A stretch of DNA of 64,000 bases from Takashimella koratensis (Eukaryota > Basidiomycota > Tremellomycetes > Trichosporonales > Tetragoniomycetaceae), in assembly GCA_003116875.1 (NCBI GenBank), contig BCKT01000016.1, forward strand, positions 570,051 through 634,050. Reading direction: 5' to 3'. Both the position numbers and the translations under genes were made by a program. Shown in pieces: positions 33,707 through 45,478 of this stretch; within the stretch, counting starts at the first letter, position 1; every line of letters begins with the position of its first letter. The notes under the pieces were generated by a model. The model worked only from the letters and a program-made list of their open reading frames with translations. It did not search any database and was not told the DNA's origin.

Positions 33707-35083
33707 CTACTCGTCCACAATCTGCCGTCAGCTTAGAATACATGATGAGCCTCACCTGGACCTTGATCGCGAGCTTTGTGCGATCCACACACGTCTCGAA
33801 AGCGTCGATGGCCTGTTCCAGCGGGTACACGTGGGTGATCAACTTGGTGACATCGCCAAAGACACCGGCGTCCACGAGACGAATGACCGTCGGCCACGAT
33901 TGGGTGTAACGGAACGAAGTGACAATGTTGACCTCTCGGAAGCCCATGCTCATCAAGGGAATCTCGATGTCGGGCTTGCCGCAGCCGACCTGCAACAGCG
34001 TTCCACCATCCTCGAGAGCCTGGAATTAGTGAGAAGAAAGACAACTGAGCTCACGTAGCATGCTGCGTTGATGCTTGACGCGGCACCCGTGCACTCGAAA
34101 ACGATTTGAGGCGTGCTACCAATAGCTCCACGGATCTTCTCCGCTGTTTGCAATCGGTCCCACCCAAGTTCAATCTTGAGGGTGTGCTCGAAGCCCATGT
34201 CTCGCGCCTGTTGCAAGCGGTTCTCCTCGAGGTCGGTGATGCAGATGGGGCTGGCTCCCGCTGCACGAGCATTCAAGGCCATTGCGAGTCCAATGGGTCC
34301 GGCGCCAGCGATAACAACGGGCTGACCGAGGTAAGGGGCGGCTCGGCGGACGGCGTTGTAGGCAACCGACAGGGGTTCGATGAGGGCACCGATCGCGAAC
34401 GTCATGCTGTCAGGCATGGGGTGGAGGAAGCGGGCCGGGTGTGCGACGAAGCGGCGCATGGTGCCGTGCGAGGGAGGGGTACCAGAGAACCTGCTCGTCA
34501 GCATCAGAAGATGCGGTGAGACTCACTCGACCTTGGGGCAGAGGTTGTACCGACCACGAAGACACATCTCACATTCCCAGCAAGTAACTCCCGGCTCGAT
34601 GGAGACGCGGTCGCCGATCTTGAAGTTCTTGACGTTGGACCCAACTTCGACAATCTCCCCACTGGACTCGTGTCCCAAGATGAGCGGGTTAGTCACGCAG
34701 CAGTCCCCGATTCTGCCGTTCTTCCTGGACAGTTAGAATCGTTTACAGTAAGCAGACTCACCAGAAGTGAATTTCCGAGCCGCAGATACCAGTCGCTTTC
34801 TGACGTCAGCACTTGTCGGAACGACGGATACTCACGACGTGAACAACGCAGCTGTTTGGCGGGCACTCTGGGAAGGGCTCTTCCTTGGCGTACAAGCTTT
34901 GAGCGTAGTGTGAGCGGGTATTGAGAGGCCGAGGGTGACTAACTGAACTCACTCGTGCTCCTTGGTGACCCAAACGGCGGGATTGGGTTTGGCCAGCAAC
35001 GCGGGGTCGACGACGTGCTTGGCCGGGTGGGCGAGCACGTCGCCGTTGGAGTGGAAAGCGTTTGCAGCGGCGGCAGGCGACAT
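33707..35083 (-). CDS. Zinc-dependent polyol dehydrogenase (L-arabinitol 4-dehydrogenase/xylitol dehydrogenase type)
   Basis: Medium-chain dehydrogenase of the sorbitol/L-arabinitol class, oxidising a sugar alcohol with NAD. Seven or so exons. Catalytic-zinc ligands appear in GICGSEIHFW (Cys) and LGHESSGEIVEVG (His-Glu). Structural-zinc cysteines sit in CWECEMCLRGRYNLC. Next come RRFVAHPARFLHPMPD, ALIEPLSVAYNAV, the Rossmann loop VVIAGAGPIGLAMAL, and TDLEENRLQQARDMG carrying the NAD-type acidic residue. The C-terminus is KVQIVDE, typical of the L-arabinitol dehydrogenase group, and requires splicing at 33750-33757. The start at 35081-35083 gives M-S-P-A-A-A-A-N. With an aldo-keto reductase 4 kb away it could serve pentose or polyol conversion. 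Confidence 0.85.
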
Positions 35084-36142
35084 GGTTGGTTAGAGTGTAT
35101 CAAGGAATGAGGATGAGGTGTAAACGCTTTTACTCTTTATTCAGGTTGTCCCACTTCATCTACCGCGCGCGCTTGTTCCCCTGTCAACATCCATCCATCC
35201 CCTTGATCCATTTAGCCATTTGACGACGTTCCGAATTACCGTCGGCGACCTAGCGAGACCAAGTGAAGACGGACGGGCGAGATTCTCGCTCGCAAGATGA
35301 GCTATCCCGCTCGGCGCGTTCTCGGGGTAGGCGGTAAATTACCTCAAGGGGCAAGGCAGAGTCAATCGGAAGAACGGCAGTTGCGGGTGTAGCGGCTAAC
35401 GAGGAGAGGGGATCGACACAGTCACAGAGACACAGAGTCACAGAACTACAGAGGTCACTCAGCCCCCATCCCATACATGCATGCATGCTCAGTATACGTG
35501 GAACCGTGCAGCCAGACCGCTGTGCGATTCTTTCCCCTGGTTGTCACGTCTACCGCTTGCCGCTGGTTGCACGATGGGCAGAGCAATAGTGTACAGACGA
35601 GGGGGCTATACCAGGTCTGACTCTGACAGTCTGTCCGCCGCGGCGTGAGGTAGAGCGGGTGTCTAGGGTACCATGGGCTATGCTGCAGACGAGATGGATG
35701 CAAGGGGGGCTGGAGCCGGACCACGACGGCCACCGTCCAGACTGACCCGACAGCTGTGAGAAGGAGAGGCCCCCCGGGGACCCTAGTTAGATTGTGTAAG
35801 GAGACGGGGTGTACAGCAGTTGGTGCCAAGTCCGATGCATGTGTCGAGCCAGCCCAGCCTGCATCCATCACTCTCCTCGCTGCCCCTGCCCCTGCCCATC
35901 ATCTCCAGTATTGAAAAGTGGTCCCCAGGGCTGTCCGATAGGCTCCGGCCCCGGTCCAGACTGACCGACTCGTGACCCGACTGGGATCCTCGGATCGGAC
36001 TTTGCCCTTGGCATCTTCATCTCATCTTTGCTTCCACCCATCCATCCATCCACCCATCCACCCTCCCATCCGTCCCTCTTCCCCCCTATCCATCCCCTGC
36101 CCCTCCTCTGCCGCCTCAATCCAGCAGGCACACCTCAGCACC
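35084..36142. promoter_or_regulatory. Divergent intergenic region
   Basis: This 1,059-base interval lies between the polyol dehydrogenase and a Zn2Cys6 gene. It contains CCATCC-type microsatellite runs (about 35,188-35,203 and 36,031-36,110). ORFs here are low complexity and match no family. Confidence 0.45.
36031..36110. repeat. CCATCC/CATC-rich microsatellite in 5' leader
   Basis: A pyrimidine-rich run of imperfect CCATCC/CACC units ends about 33 bases before the ATG of the downstream regulator, so it is probably transcribed as 5' UTR. Confidence 0.65.
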
Positions 36143-38746
36143 ATGCTAGGCCAAGGCTGGGCAGCCGCATCCACGTCCGCCCCATCCACTCTCAGCTCCG
36201 GCCTCGATCATCCTCTAGCCGGTCCCTCCCGACCACGAGCAGACTCCCGGCACGTTCAACTCCCTCCCCTGTTCGAGACAAGCCCAAGTCCCCGTGTAGC
36301 TGAGTCGCCAACCGAGCCCAGCGAGGATGGTCATGAGCCCAAACGGCGGAAGATCAGGCGATCTAAACAGGCGTGCTTCCCGGTACGTCTGCCTTGGGTC
36401 AACCCAGGACCAACTAACCCCAAACAGTGTCGTACTCGCAAACGCAAGTGCGGTGGTCATCCTCCCGTGCCATGCCCTACGTGTATCGAGGATGAGCATG
36501 AATGTACGTGGCCCCTGGAAGACGGCCGGTCGTCATCAGCCAAGAGAGAAAAGGCGCGAGTCAAATCAACAGTGCAAGCAACACCAGCCGTCGATATTCC
36601 TACTTCGTCAGATGGTTCATGGGGGGCAACAGAGGACGGATGGCTCAACTTCTTGGGCGACCTCACTTTCGGTGGGTACCTTCAGGTGTGACAGATCGCT
36701 AAAAGCAGACTCGCAAATGGTCACTCAGCCCACCGACGTCCAAGCCGATTTCTTCAACCTCGACATGCCTGCACCTCCCCCACTCTTCCCCCAATCCGGT
36801 GATACGAATGTCTTCGATCCACACCTTGCCTTGCCAGCAGATTGGACGTCGATGCTCGATCCTCATCAGTTTGTCCTCGCATTGAGCTCTCGAATGCCTC
36901 GAGTGGAGCAGAATAGTGTCGAAGATACATCACCATCATCCGATGTCAGCGGCGAACGGGGACTCGCCCGGACTAGAGCTTCACGACATGGCACTACGGT
37001 CAAGGTGACCTGGTGGAGACCACACGGACAGACAGCGATTGCCCCAGGTGATTCATGTCCTTGGACCTTACTGATAAGCCAGGTTTGAAGAAGATGACAC
37101 TCAAAGTTCGACTGGATAGCTCAGCGTCAAGAGCAACCGAGGTGCCGAGGACGATCGAGAACCCAATCGAACTCTTTGACGAAGATCGCGCTCCAAGCTT
37201 GTCCATCATGCGACCTCTATTGGCCCTCTTCCAGGAGCATTTTGGGTCTCAATTCCCAGCAGTTGACGTTGGACGTTTGTTGGCAGACATGGAGAGCGGG
37301 CAGGGATCAGTGTTCCTGCTGAACTGCATCGCAGCAACAGTTGCCAGGTTCTCTGAGGACCCGGCGCTAGGCGGGATAATCCACGAGAAGGGCAATGTCT
37401 TCGGTAGAGTCGCAAAGGATATGCTGGGCGCCATCCTCAGTGTCCCTTCGCGGGAGACTGTCATCGCTTTGCTTCTGCTCTGTCACGTAGGATTTGGCAA
37501 TGGTGAGTTGAACCACCTGACCTGGCTGACGACAGACTCGGAGGCCGAGGAATGGATGTTCGCAGGCATGGCTGTCAGGATGGCGATCGACCTAGGCTTG
37601 CACCTGGACCCCGGAGACGAATGCGATATCAGCCTTGAGGAGCGGCGACTAAACCGATTGGTGTTTTGGTCCGTCGTACTCCTCGACTTCGCACTGGCTT
37701 TTGGTACTGGTCGCCAACCCACCTTCCGTGTCGATGAGATCACCCAACAGCTCCCTTCAGAGCACGATGTAGCAGGGCCTGAAGGAACGCGACATCCATT
37801 CCCCTACGCGGTCCGGCAGATGTATTCGTATGGTCGACTTATTGAGCTCTTGAATTCTCGCAAGACCAACACAGATGCGAACATCCAGCAAGACATCCAA
37901 CGATGTCGGGTAGCAGCGATCAAGGAGTATAGCCACCTCCCGGCGGATCTACAATGGAACGTGACCAAGTGAGTGACAAATTCACAATGCTGGCTAATTG
38001 GATAGCTTTCAACGGCAGAGCCTCGCAGGGCATGCTCCTATCTACCTCCAGCTTCATTTGTGGATGCACACGATTATTGTGAGTAGGCACCTCTCTTAAG
38101 CTGACTTTAGGCCTCCGGGTATCTCACTGGGACTGATTATCTGAGGAGGGAGCACGGCAGAGTTTCTCGAAGTGGTGCGGCGACGCCCAATCTCACTGCT
38201 GCAACGAACATGTGGCGTCACTCGGCACGGACGATTGGAGATATCTTTGTCCTGTGCGATATCATCAGTCCGATGGCGCTGGTTGCCCTGCCATTCGTCA
38301 ACCAGGCGTTCTATGTTGCAGGCTCATGCTATGCAAAAGGCGGGTTACGACGATGTTGGGTTTGCTGACGTTTAGAGCTCGAAACAGAACGAGAGAGACT
38401 AGCTACGACAGGAAATGGCCACGATGCGGACGACGCGGGTAACTCTGCCGAACTCTTCAAAGCTATTCTTACGACAGTGTCGACCGAGAACATTTCAACA
38501 TTGCGCAAGGGTTTGGCCAAGCAGGCGTTGTATTGGTCGGGGGTCGCATGGGTCGCGGAGGCGCTTGAGCAAAGGATTCAGGGGATCGGTGCTGGTGATA
38601 TCGACCTCGTCAGTGTGACGGAGAAGCTCAACTCGGTGGCTAGTGTGCCCGATGCTGGTCTCCTTCACCCGTCCACTGGTCGAGCACCCAATAGGAGCGA
38701 GCATTCCCAGGCTGTCGGTAGTAGCAGCGGACAACTGGTCTTATAA
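36143..38746 (+). CDS. Zn2Cys6 transcription factor with fungal_trans domain
   Basis: Binuclear-zinc regulator. A disordered N-terminus leads to KRRKIRRSKQACF, then across an intron CRTRKRKCGG and VPCPTCIEDEHEC. The spacing is C-x2-C-x6-C-x7-C-x2-C-x6-C. The middle homology region is clear: IMRPLLALFQEHFGSQFPAV, LLNCIAATVARFS, ETVIALLLLCHVGFGN, WMFAGMAVRMAIDLGLHLDPG, RRLNRLVFWSVVLLDFALAFGTGRQ. Later exons hold LQLHLWMHTII, the SARTIGDIFVLCDIISP helix, and a long acidic/Ser-rich tail ending SSSGQLVL. Eight or nine exons. It lies between the polyol dehydrogenase and an aldo-keto reductase, so either could be a target, but no binding site was resolved. Confidence 0.82.
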
Positions 38747-39094
38747 TAATGGCGCGAGGAGCGCTGATTTTGTAATCATGGGTGTAAACAGGATGACGGT
38801 ATTTGTTGAATGGATGGTGCAGCATACACTCTTCATGTACGATGAGCCTGCCAAGGAGGGTATCTGTTTGCACTACCTGTCCGCCAACGGAGACACGATG
38901 GAGACAAGATTCATGTTGATATCCAGGGTGCTCTTTAGCCGCATTACCGCCCGGTCCTCACAGTGCCCTCTGAGAATTCCCAGTTCCGAGTGACGCCGGT
39001 TATTTCACAGAATCTCTGTCATCTCCATCGCACTTTACTTTTGCAGCGATCATCTCTTCACCCCTCACTCTCACAACTATACCCGCACAGTACC
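38747..39094. promoter_or_regulatory. Intergenic: regulator 3' end and AKR promoter
   Basis: 348 bases between tandem plus-strand genes. A short C/T-rich leader precedes the AKR ATG. No TATA box was found. Confidence 0.4.
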
Positions 39095-40290
39095 ATGTCT
39101 CTCGGTCGTTTCGCTACCCTGTGAGTAGCATCCTGGCCGTCAAGCTCCACGCTGACCCCTTGTGACAGCAACACCGGCACCAAAGTCCCTCTCATTGGGT
39201 TCGGCACCTGGCAGGCCGCTCCCGGTGAGGTCGAGCGAGCGTGAGTGATCATTCTTCTCCCTGCCCAAAGCTGATCTCTTTAGTGTCGCGGAAGCCCTCA
39301 AGGTCGGCTACCGACACATCGACTGCGCTTTGATCTACGGCAACCAAGACGAGGTTGCCGAGGGCATCAAGCTCTCTGGTATTCCGCGCGAAGAAATCAC
39401 CCTTGTCTCCAAGCTGTGGAACAACTCGCACCGCCCCGAGCTCGTCGAGGCTGATCTCGACCGCTCCCTCAAGCAGCTCAACACTTCTTACCTTGATGTA
39501 TGGCTCATCCACTGGCCAGTTGCCTTCGTCCCCGGCGACGCCCTCGAGCCTTTGTCGGCTGATGGCAAGACGCGAGCGGTGGACAAGGACGCTCCGGGCA
39601 TCGCGGCGACGTGGAAAGAGGTCGTTCGGGTTTGGAAGGAGACTGGCAAGACCAAAGCCGTTGGAGTGTCCAACTTCAACGTCAAGCAGCTGGAGACCAT
39701 TATCAGCGCTACCGGCGTGGTTCCCGTCATGAACCAGATCGAGTGTCATCCGAGCCTTATTCAGCCTGAGCTCTTCCAGTTCTGTGAGCAGCCGTGCGAC
39801 ATTGTTGGTGGGGTTCAGAAGCTGATATCGTTCTCCCTCCATCTTCCTTCCAGGCAAGGACAAGGGCATCATCATCACCGCCTACTCGCCCCTTGGTAAC
39901 AACATTACCGGCCGCCCACGGGCGATCGACTCGCCCCAGGTACAGAGCATCGCTAAGCGTCTTGGCAAGGAGCCCGCACAGGTACTCATCGCCTGGGGTG
40001 CCCACCAAGGGTTCTGCGTCATCCCCAAGTCTGTCACGCCTTCGCGCATTGCCGTGAGTTTACACTTGTAGCGAGCTAACAATCAGTCCAACTTTGCCGA
40101 CTTTGAGCTCGAGGAAGCCGACTTCAACGAGATCTCAGAGGTGGGCAACGCGACCCATCTCCGTACCAACATCCCAGCTCTCTACGCACCGGCCAAGTGA
40201 GTGAATATACTGGATGCCACTGACAACAGGTGGCCCATCAATGTCTTTGGCGAGGTCGAAGAGGAGAGCGAGCCGTACACTGTTTGGTAA
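39095..40290 (+). CDS. Aldo-keto reductase (AKR3-like, glycerol dehydrogenase/GCY1 or aldose-reductase type)
   Basis: NADPH-dependent TIM-barrel reductase. Exon 1 encodes M-S-L-G-R-F-A-T-L and joins NTGTKVPLIGFGTWQA. The catalytic tetrad is complete: Asp in YRHIDCALIYGN, Tyr in the same motif, Lys in TLVSKLWNN, His in VWLIHWPVAF. Cofactor elements follow: AVGVSNFNVKQLE, NQIECHPSLIQPEL, ITAYSPLGN, and CVIPKSVTPSRIASN, the NADPH phosphate loop. The C-terminus WPINVFGEVEEE is standard for fungal glycerol/aldose reductases. Six or seven exons. The next gene, converging on it, encodes a dihydroxyacetone-synthase-like enzyme; a dihydroxyacetone-glycerol link is possible but inferred. Confidence 0.87.
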
Positions 40291-40923
40291 AAACAAAGGA
40301 TTGCTTGTGGGGCGCTTCCCCTGTTCTCGACGAGTCTATTCTGAATGTGAATGAATCATTTGAAGTCTCAAGGATGCATTGACTTGTCTTAAATTGTGCC
40401 TGGGCATGCATCCTCATATCGTGACTACTCTATTTCAACTAGGTCCTTATACTGCGTTACCTCTCTTCTCCCCCTTCACCGCCCCTCATACACTGCCTGC
40501 GCCATCCCACACCAACTCCTCACTCCACAACTCCCACCCCTCACCCTCACCCACCCCCTCTCATGCCCCCCACGTCCCGCCTTCCATCCCGCAGCTATCT
40601 CTTTCCCCGTTGCCACTGCCTCACTCTCCTGCCGCCCTCTTCCGTTCATCACAAACACCTCACCACCTCACTTGACAGTTCCATACCCAGCACCCTACTC
40701 TGCCTACCAGTCCCCACCTGGTCCCCGTGACCGCTGTCTCCCTCATCCGTCCCCGAGTCCGCCTCGCTGTCGCCGTCCTCCATGCCGACGTCGTCGGCGC
40801 CGGCGTCTGCGATGCCGACTTGCCCGTACTCGCTTTCTTCCCAGGGGTGCGCGGCGTCTGTAGTGTCATGCTCCATTGAGAAAGCAAAAGATCTATGCAT
40901 GTTAACTCGGCCCGAGTTTCATC
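40291..40923. other. Convergent intergenic region with C/T-rich tract
   Basis: This 633-base gap lies between two convergent 3' ends. Bases about 40,440-40,790 are strongly pyrimidine-biased on the plus strand (CCC/CTC/CAC runs). ORFs on both strands here are low complexity and not credible genes. Confidence 0.55.
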
Positions 40924-43215
40924 TTATGCGTCTATGTAACCCAGCAGAATCTCCTCAAACTGCCCAACTCCAGGAAGCTTAAAGCCCTTGTCTTGTCGCC
41001 TGCTCTCCACCCATTGACCGATCTTCTCAGTCAAGTTGTCCACACCAAAGCCGAACATCTCGAAGAGCTTGTCTTGCGGTGCCGACATGCCGAATGTGTG
41101 CATGTGAGCACCTGCGTGTGCGTAGCGTGCCCATCCAAAGCTCGACCACGCTTCAATGGCGCAGACGAGCGTCGTGTCCGCTGGGATGACCGACGCGCGA
41201 TACTCTGCTGGTTGACGGTCAAAGAGAGCCATGTAAGGCATCGAGACCACGCGGACGGCGTACGGCAGCTTGTTCGCAACCTCGATAGCCCGAGCGACTT
41301 CAGCACCTGTGGCCAATAGCACAAGCACCGGGTCCTTGGCGTCAAGGACGACGTAGCCGCCCCTGGCAACGCCCTCTCGGCTACTGCCTTCGAGCAGGGG
41401 CACCGGCTGTCGACTGAGCGTGAACAAACTGGGGTTCTCGTCCTTCAATGCGATGAGCCATGCGCCAATGACCTCCTCGGCGTCGGCTGGGCGGATGAAG
41501 TTGAGCTGCGGGAGCGCACGATAGAATGATGACAACGCGACAGGCTGGTGGGTAGGACCGTCCTCACCAATACCGATGGAGTCGTGGGTAGCGATACCGA
41601 TCCAACGGAGCTTTTGGAGAGCAGCCATACGAGCAGCAGGGGCAGCGTAGAGCCAGAACATGAAAAATGTTGACATGATGCTAAACAAGGTCAGCTACAG
41701 CTGGTTAGCGTGGGTCAGTTTACTCACGGCAGGATCATCCCTTTGTGATACGCGGCCATACCATTGCCAATAGCAACCATAGCGTGCTCGCGGATGCCGT
41801 AGCGAAGCTGACGGCCTAGATAGTCTCCCAAGCCAGAGTCTGGTTGCTGGAACTCGGTCATGCCGTCCCAGCTGACGAAAGTTGATTCGAGCAAATCGGC
41901 ACTGCCGACCATGAACGTCGGATCGGCGGGAACGAGCGCCTGGACCATGATACCGCTCGACTTGCGCGTGGGCTGTGCCGCCGTGGGCAGATCGCTCTTC
42001 TTCGGGACGAAGTTCTCCCATCCGGGCTGTAGCTCACCGCGCATGCGCCTCTCGAGCTCGCTCGCCTCCTTCGGGTACTTCGCCGTGTATTTCTCGAAGA
42101 GAGTGTCCCATTCTTGTTCCCAGGCCGCTCCGCGGGTTTTGCACTCGCTGAAGTAATCGTAAACATCGTCCGAAACGACAAATTTCTTCTCGGGATCGAA
42201 GCCCAAGCCGCGCTTGACTTGAGCCACGTCGTCGTCTCCCAAGGCCTGACCATGAACCTTGCCCTTGCCCTGGTTGACCGAACCGATACCGATGATGGTG
42301 CGGATATTAATGCAAACGGGGCGTCCTTTGATGTTCTTTGCCTGCTCGAGGGCCTGGACGACAGCGACCAGATCATTTGATCCATCCTCCACGTCGATCA
42401 CCTCCCAGTTCATCGAACGCAGCTTGGCAGACGTTTCGTCGGTGAAGCAGTTGGCGATGGTACCGTCGACGGTGACCGCATTGTTGTCGTAGATTAGGAT
42501 AAGGTTGTCGAGCCCCCAGTGGCCCGCAAGGGAGAGAGCTGCTCGTTAGACATTGACACGATCGATATTAGTCACTCACCTTCCTGACCGACACCCTCTT
42601 GGATGCAACCATCGCCAGTGAAGCACCAGATCTTGTTGCTGATAATGTCGAAACCGTCCTTGTTGTAGCTCGCACCCAGGCTTTTCGCAGCGACAGCCAA
42701 ACCGACCGCATTTGCGATACCCTGTCCGAGAGGTCCCGTTGTCACTTCGACACCTGGGAACTCAATCTCGGGGTGCCCAGCGGCCATGTTGTGTTTGACC
42801 GGTGCATGATACTTCTTCACCTCTTCAAGGGTCCATGCCGAGTACCCAGAAAGATGGAGGAAGATGTACTGCAAAAGGCAAGCGTGTCCAGCGGATAGAA
42901 CAAAGCCTATCCGTGAGCAAATCTTCCCAAGAGAGTCACTCACGATCACGATTGAACCAGTCCGGGTTGGTCGGGTTGTACTTCATGTGGTACCTCCAAA
43001 GGGCAATACCGATCGCAGCGGCGCCCATGACAGTTCCCGGGTGACCGCCTTTGAACTAACCCATTCAGCACGTACTTGACGACCCGACTCACCTGCTGGC
43101 ACAAATCGGCGCCGAGGCAGCGGATGGTGTTGATCGCGAGCTTTTCCTGCTCGGTGGAGGCGGCAGCCCCGGGGACCTTGGGTGCGGGCTTGAGCTCTGT
43201 GGTGTGACCGTTCAT
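40924..43215 (-). CDS. Dihydroxyacetone synthase-like transketolase
   Basis: Thiamine-diphosphate transketolase most like yeast dihydroxyacetone synthase, which moves a glycolaldehyde unit from xylulose 5-phosphate to formaldehyde. Exons join LAINTIRCLGADLCQQ to FKGGHPGTVMGAAAIGIALW, then NRDRFVLSAGHACLLQYIF, GHPEIEFPGVEVTTGPLGQG, the ThDP/Mg motif GDGCIQEGVGQE with DNLILIYDNN, GHWGLD, the pyrimidine-domain YGIREHAMVAIGNGMA with the catalytic Glu, ATHDSIGIGEDGPTHQP, LSRQPVPLLEG, and VRVVSMPYMALFDRQ. The C-terminus is EILLGYIDA, without the peroxisomal NKL/SKL-type tripeptide of methylotroph enzymes, so a cytosolic enzyme is likely. A TATA box at 43285-43291 precedes the ATG by 70 bases. An ordinary transketolase role cannot be excluded. 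Confidence 0.83.
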
Positions 43216-43728
43216 GGCGGACGAGAGTGTGCGGAGTGAGAGGAGAGAACGAGACGCTCCAGCGTTATGGACTGAGGGCACCGGCTATATACGGATGGAA
43301 GAGAGACAGCCGGCAGCCCTTCGACACCCTCATTACCGCACCCATAGCACGCCGCATCCGATGAGAGGAAGGATCTGCGGTTGTTGCTCGTGACTACTTG
43401 CATAATCCAACATCGGTGGTACTCTCGGATGGTGCCACGTGAGCATATCCCGCGTCAGAAAGCAAACACGTCGCGTGGCGGCTATGCGGCTAATGGCAAC
43501 CAAGGTTGCAGCCCTCTCTGCCGGAACATCTTCGGAAGATGCGATGGGCTCGCGCCCTCTTTAAAGTGTCCGTATCTCTGCCTTCATCTCGCTCTAATTC
43601 TCTATGTATGTAGGCAATTGTTGTCCAAATCTTAAGCATTCACGTGCGTACTCCTTGCCTCATCGCGTACAGTCTCATATCCTGGCCTGAAGCCGTCGTC
43701 ACCTCCCACTAAACCTACTCACAATACC
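43216..43728. promoter_or_regulatory. Divergent promoter, DHAS-like and apiosidase-like genes
   Basis: 513 non-coding bases. The TATA element for the minus-strand gene is at 43285-43291. A TCACAATACC leader precedes the plus-strand ATG. Confidence 0.5.
43285..43291 (-). promoter_or_regulatory. TATA box of DHAS-like gene
   Basis: The minus-strand sequence reads TATATAG, 70 bases before the ATG at 43215. Confidence 0.5.
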
Positions 43729-45478
43729 ATGACAACTCTGCAGCAACGTCTCCGTCGATTCTCGCTTCAGCCTACTGCAAGCGGTCGATACCTCCAGCGC
43801 GCCGTGTCGGGAGAACGATTCTTCCCCCAAGCGGATACTGCGTGGGAGCTCTTCCACCGTTTGACCAAGGAAGAGGCCATCGATTATCTAAGCATTAGGC
43901 AGAAACAAGGATTCAATGCGATCTTTGCTGTCCTCATCCCTGAACTAGAGTAGGTGCATATATGACTCCCCGACTGACCGTAGTGCTAAGCCTACTGGTT
44001 CAATCGTCACGGGACCCGATGGCCAGGTGAAAGTTGCACCATCACCATCACCGGCAGATGCAGGCTCGACCATCTTCTGGCCCAATCGTTACGGACATGT
44101 TCCATTCACGAATGACGAGTGGGTGTTACGATTGGCGGCAGCTCACCTCAGCCTTCGAACTCCCAACGAGTCGTACTTTGAACACGTCGACTGGGTGATA
44201 GATCAAGCTGCTCAACGTGACCTCACTGTCTTCCTCGTTCCGACCTGGTCTCGCTACCTGAACGGCGGGTGGGCTGGCGGACCTGTTCTGTTCGACAAGG
44301 ATTCGGCGTACAGCTTTGGCAAGTTTGTGGGCTTGCGCTACCCCTACCTTCCCAAACTGCTGGGGGGCGACTCTAACCCGCAATGGACGGATGCGCCCGA
44401 GTTGTGGAAGAGATACGCGGCACAAGAGACCGCTGCGCCCGGAGCCCCTCCTCCAACCGTCATGGATCTGCCCAGAATCGAAATGTTCGACCTTATCAAC
44501 GCTATGGCCTCGGGCTTCACCGAAACCGAGCTAGATTTGAAGCCCTTTTTGGCCTATCATCCAGCCGCGTTGTGGCTCCCATGGTCCAAACCAGCCTCTG
44601 CTTCATCGTTCTTTGGTGACCAAGACTGGCTCGTTCTCGATGGCGTTCAAAGTGGCCATACCGACTTCTTCAATCTCGGATTCCAGCCACCCCTCAAGTT
44701 TTGGAACGCTCGAGCGTCTCATCTTCCGATCGGTCAAATGTGGGCGAACACACGTATACGACCTGTGATGGATCTTGAGAGTCATTGTGAGTCGCCCTTT
44801 CGACGTCGCTGACAGAAGACGAGGATACGTATAATGCTCTTGATTCACGAAGTCCATGGAAATGGAACGGGGATGACATTCGATCTGGCGCGTGGCAGTC
44901 AGTGAGTGCCTATGACCTCTCGCGCTGAATTCAGATCTTGTCTGGCGCATGCGGTATCGTCTACGGCGCCAACGCCGTCTGGCAAATGTACGATGCTGAG
45001 AGGGCAAAAAGTGAGCTCGCCTGAAGGGTCGATTCTTACCTTAGATGGTGCATATACCCCGGTATGCGGCCTCTCTGCCGACTCATCGTGGAAAGTCTCG
45101 CTTCAACTACCCGGTCCCTCCTATCTCCATATCCTGCGCAGCTTCTTTGAGTCGATCCCTCAGCTCGACTCGTTGCAGCCTGCACAGGCGCTACTCAAGT
45201 CGACCAAAGCTCCCACCGACAAGCAGGACATGGATGGACGCATCGACATCATGTGCGATGCCGGAAAGAATGATAAGCCAACAATTGCGATCGCACATTC
45301 TGGGATGGGTTTCGGCTTTGGTTTGGAATGGGGCAAGTGGGGAGCTCCCAGCAGCGCTCGATGGCTGGACCCTAGAACAGGCAGCATCGTGGTGACGCCG
45401 GTTGTTGACTGCTTCGTACCCCCTTCTGAAGGCTCTGTCCAAGAAGACTGGGTATTGGTTCTCAATTGGGATTCGTAG
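43729..45478 (+). CDS. DUF4038 / apiosidase-like glycoside hydrolase (GH140-type)
   Basis: Probable TIM-barrel hydrolase of the DUF4038 family, whose characterised bacterial members (GH140) cleave apiose linkages in rhamnogalacturonan II. Five exons. The N-terminal block QADTAWELFHRLTKEEAIDYL and KQGFNAIFAVLIPE are family signatures. Then come YFEHVDWVIDQAAQRDLTVFLVPTW, GKFVGLRYPYLPKLLGGD, DWLVLDGVQSGH, and RPVMDLESHCEDTYNAL with candidate catalytic acids. LSGACGIVYGANAVWQMYD follows, then a C-terminal beta-domain ending ARWLDPRTGS and EDWVLVLNWDS, like the collagen-binding-2 module usually fused to DUF4038. No signal peptide was found, so an intracellular role is suggested. Its neighbour is the DHAS-like gene. 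Substrate is not proven by sequence. Confidence 0.8.

Noticed and set aside
39249..39878. 209-residue minus-strand ORF
   Set aside because: Mirror frame of the aldo-keto reductase, whose motifs are complete on the plus strand.
40396..40900. 155-residue plus-strand and 83-residue acidic minus-strand ORFs
   Set aside because: Both come from the C/T-rich low-complexity tract between two convergent genes and match no family.
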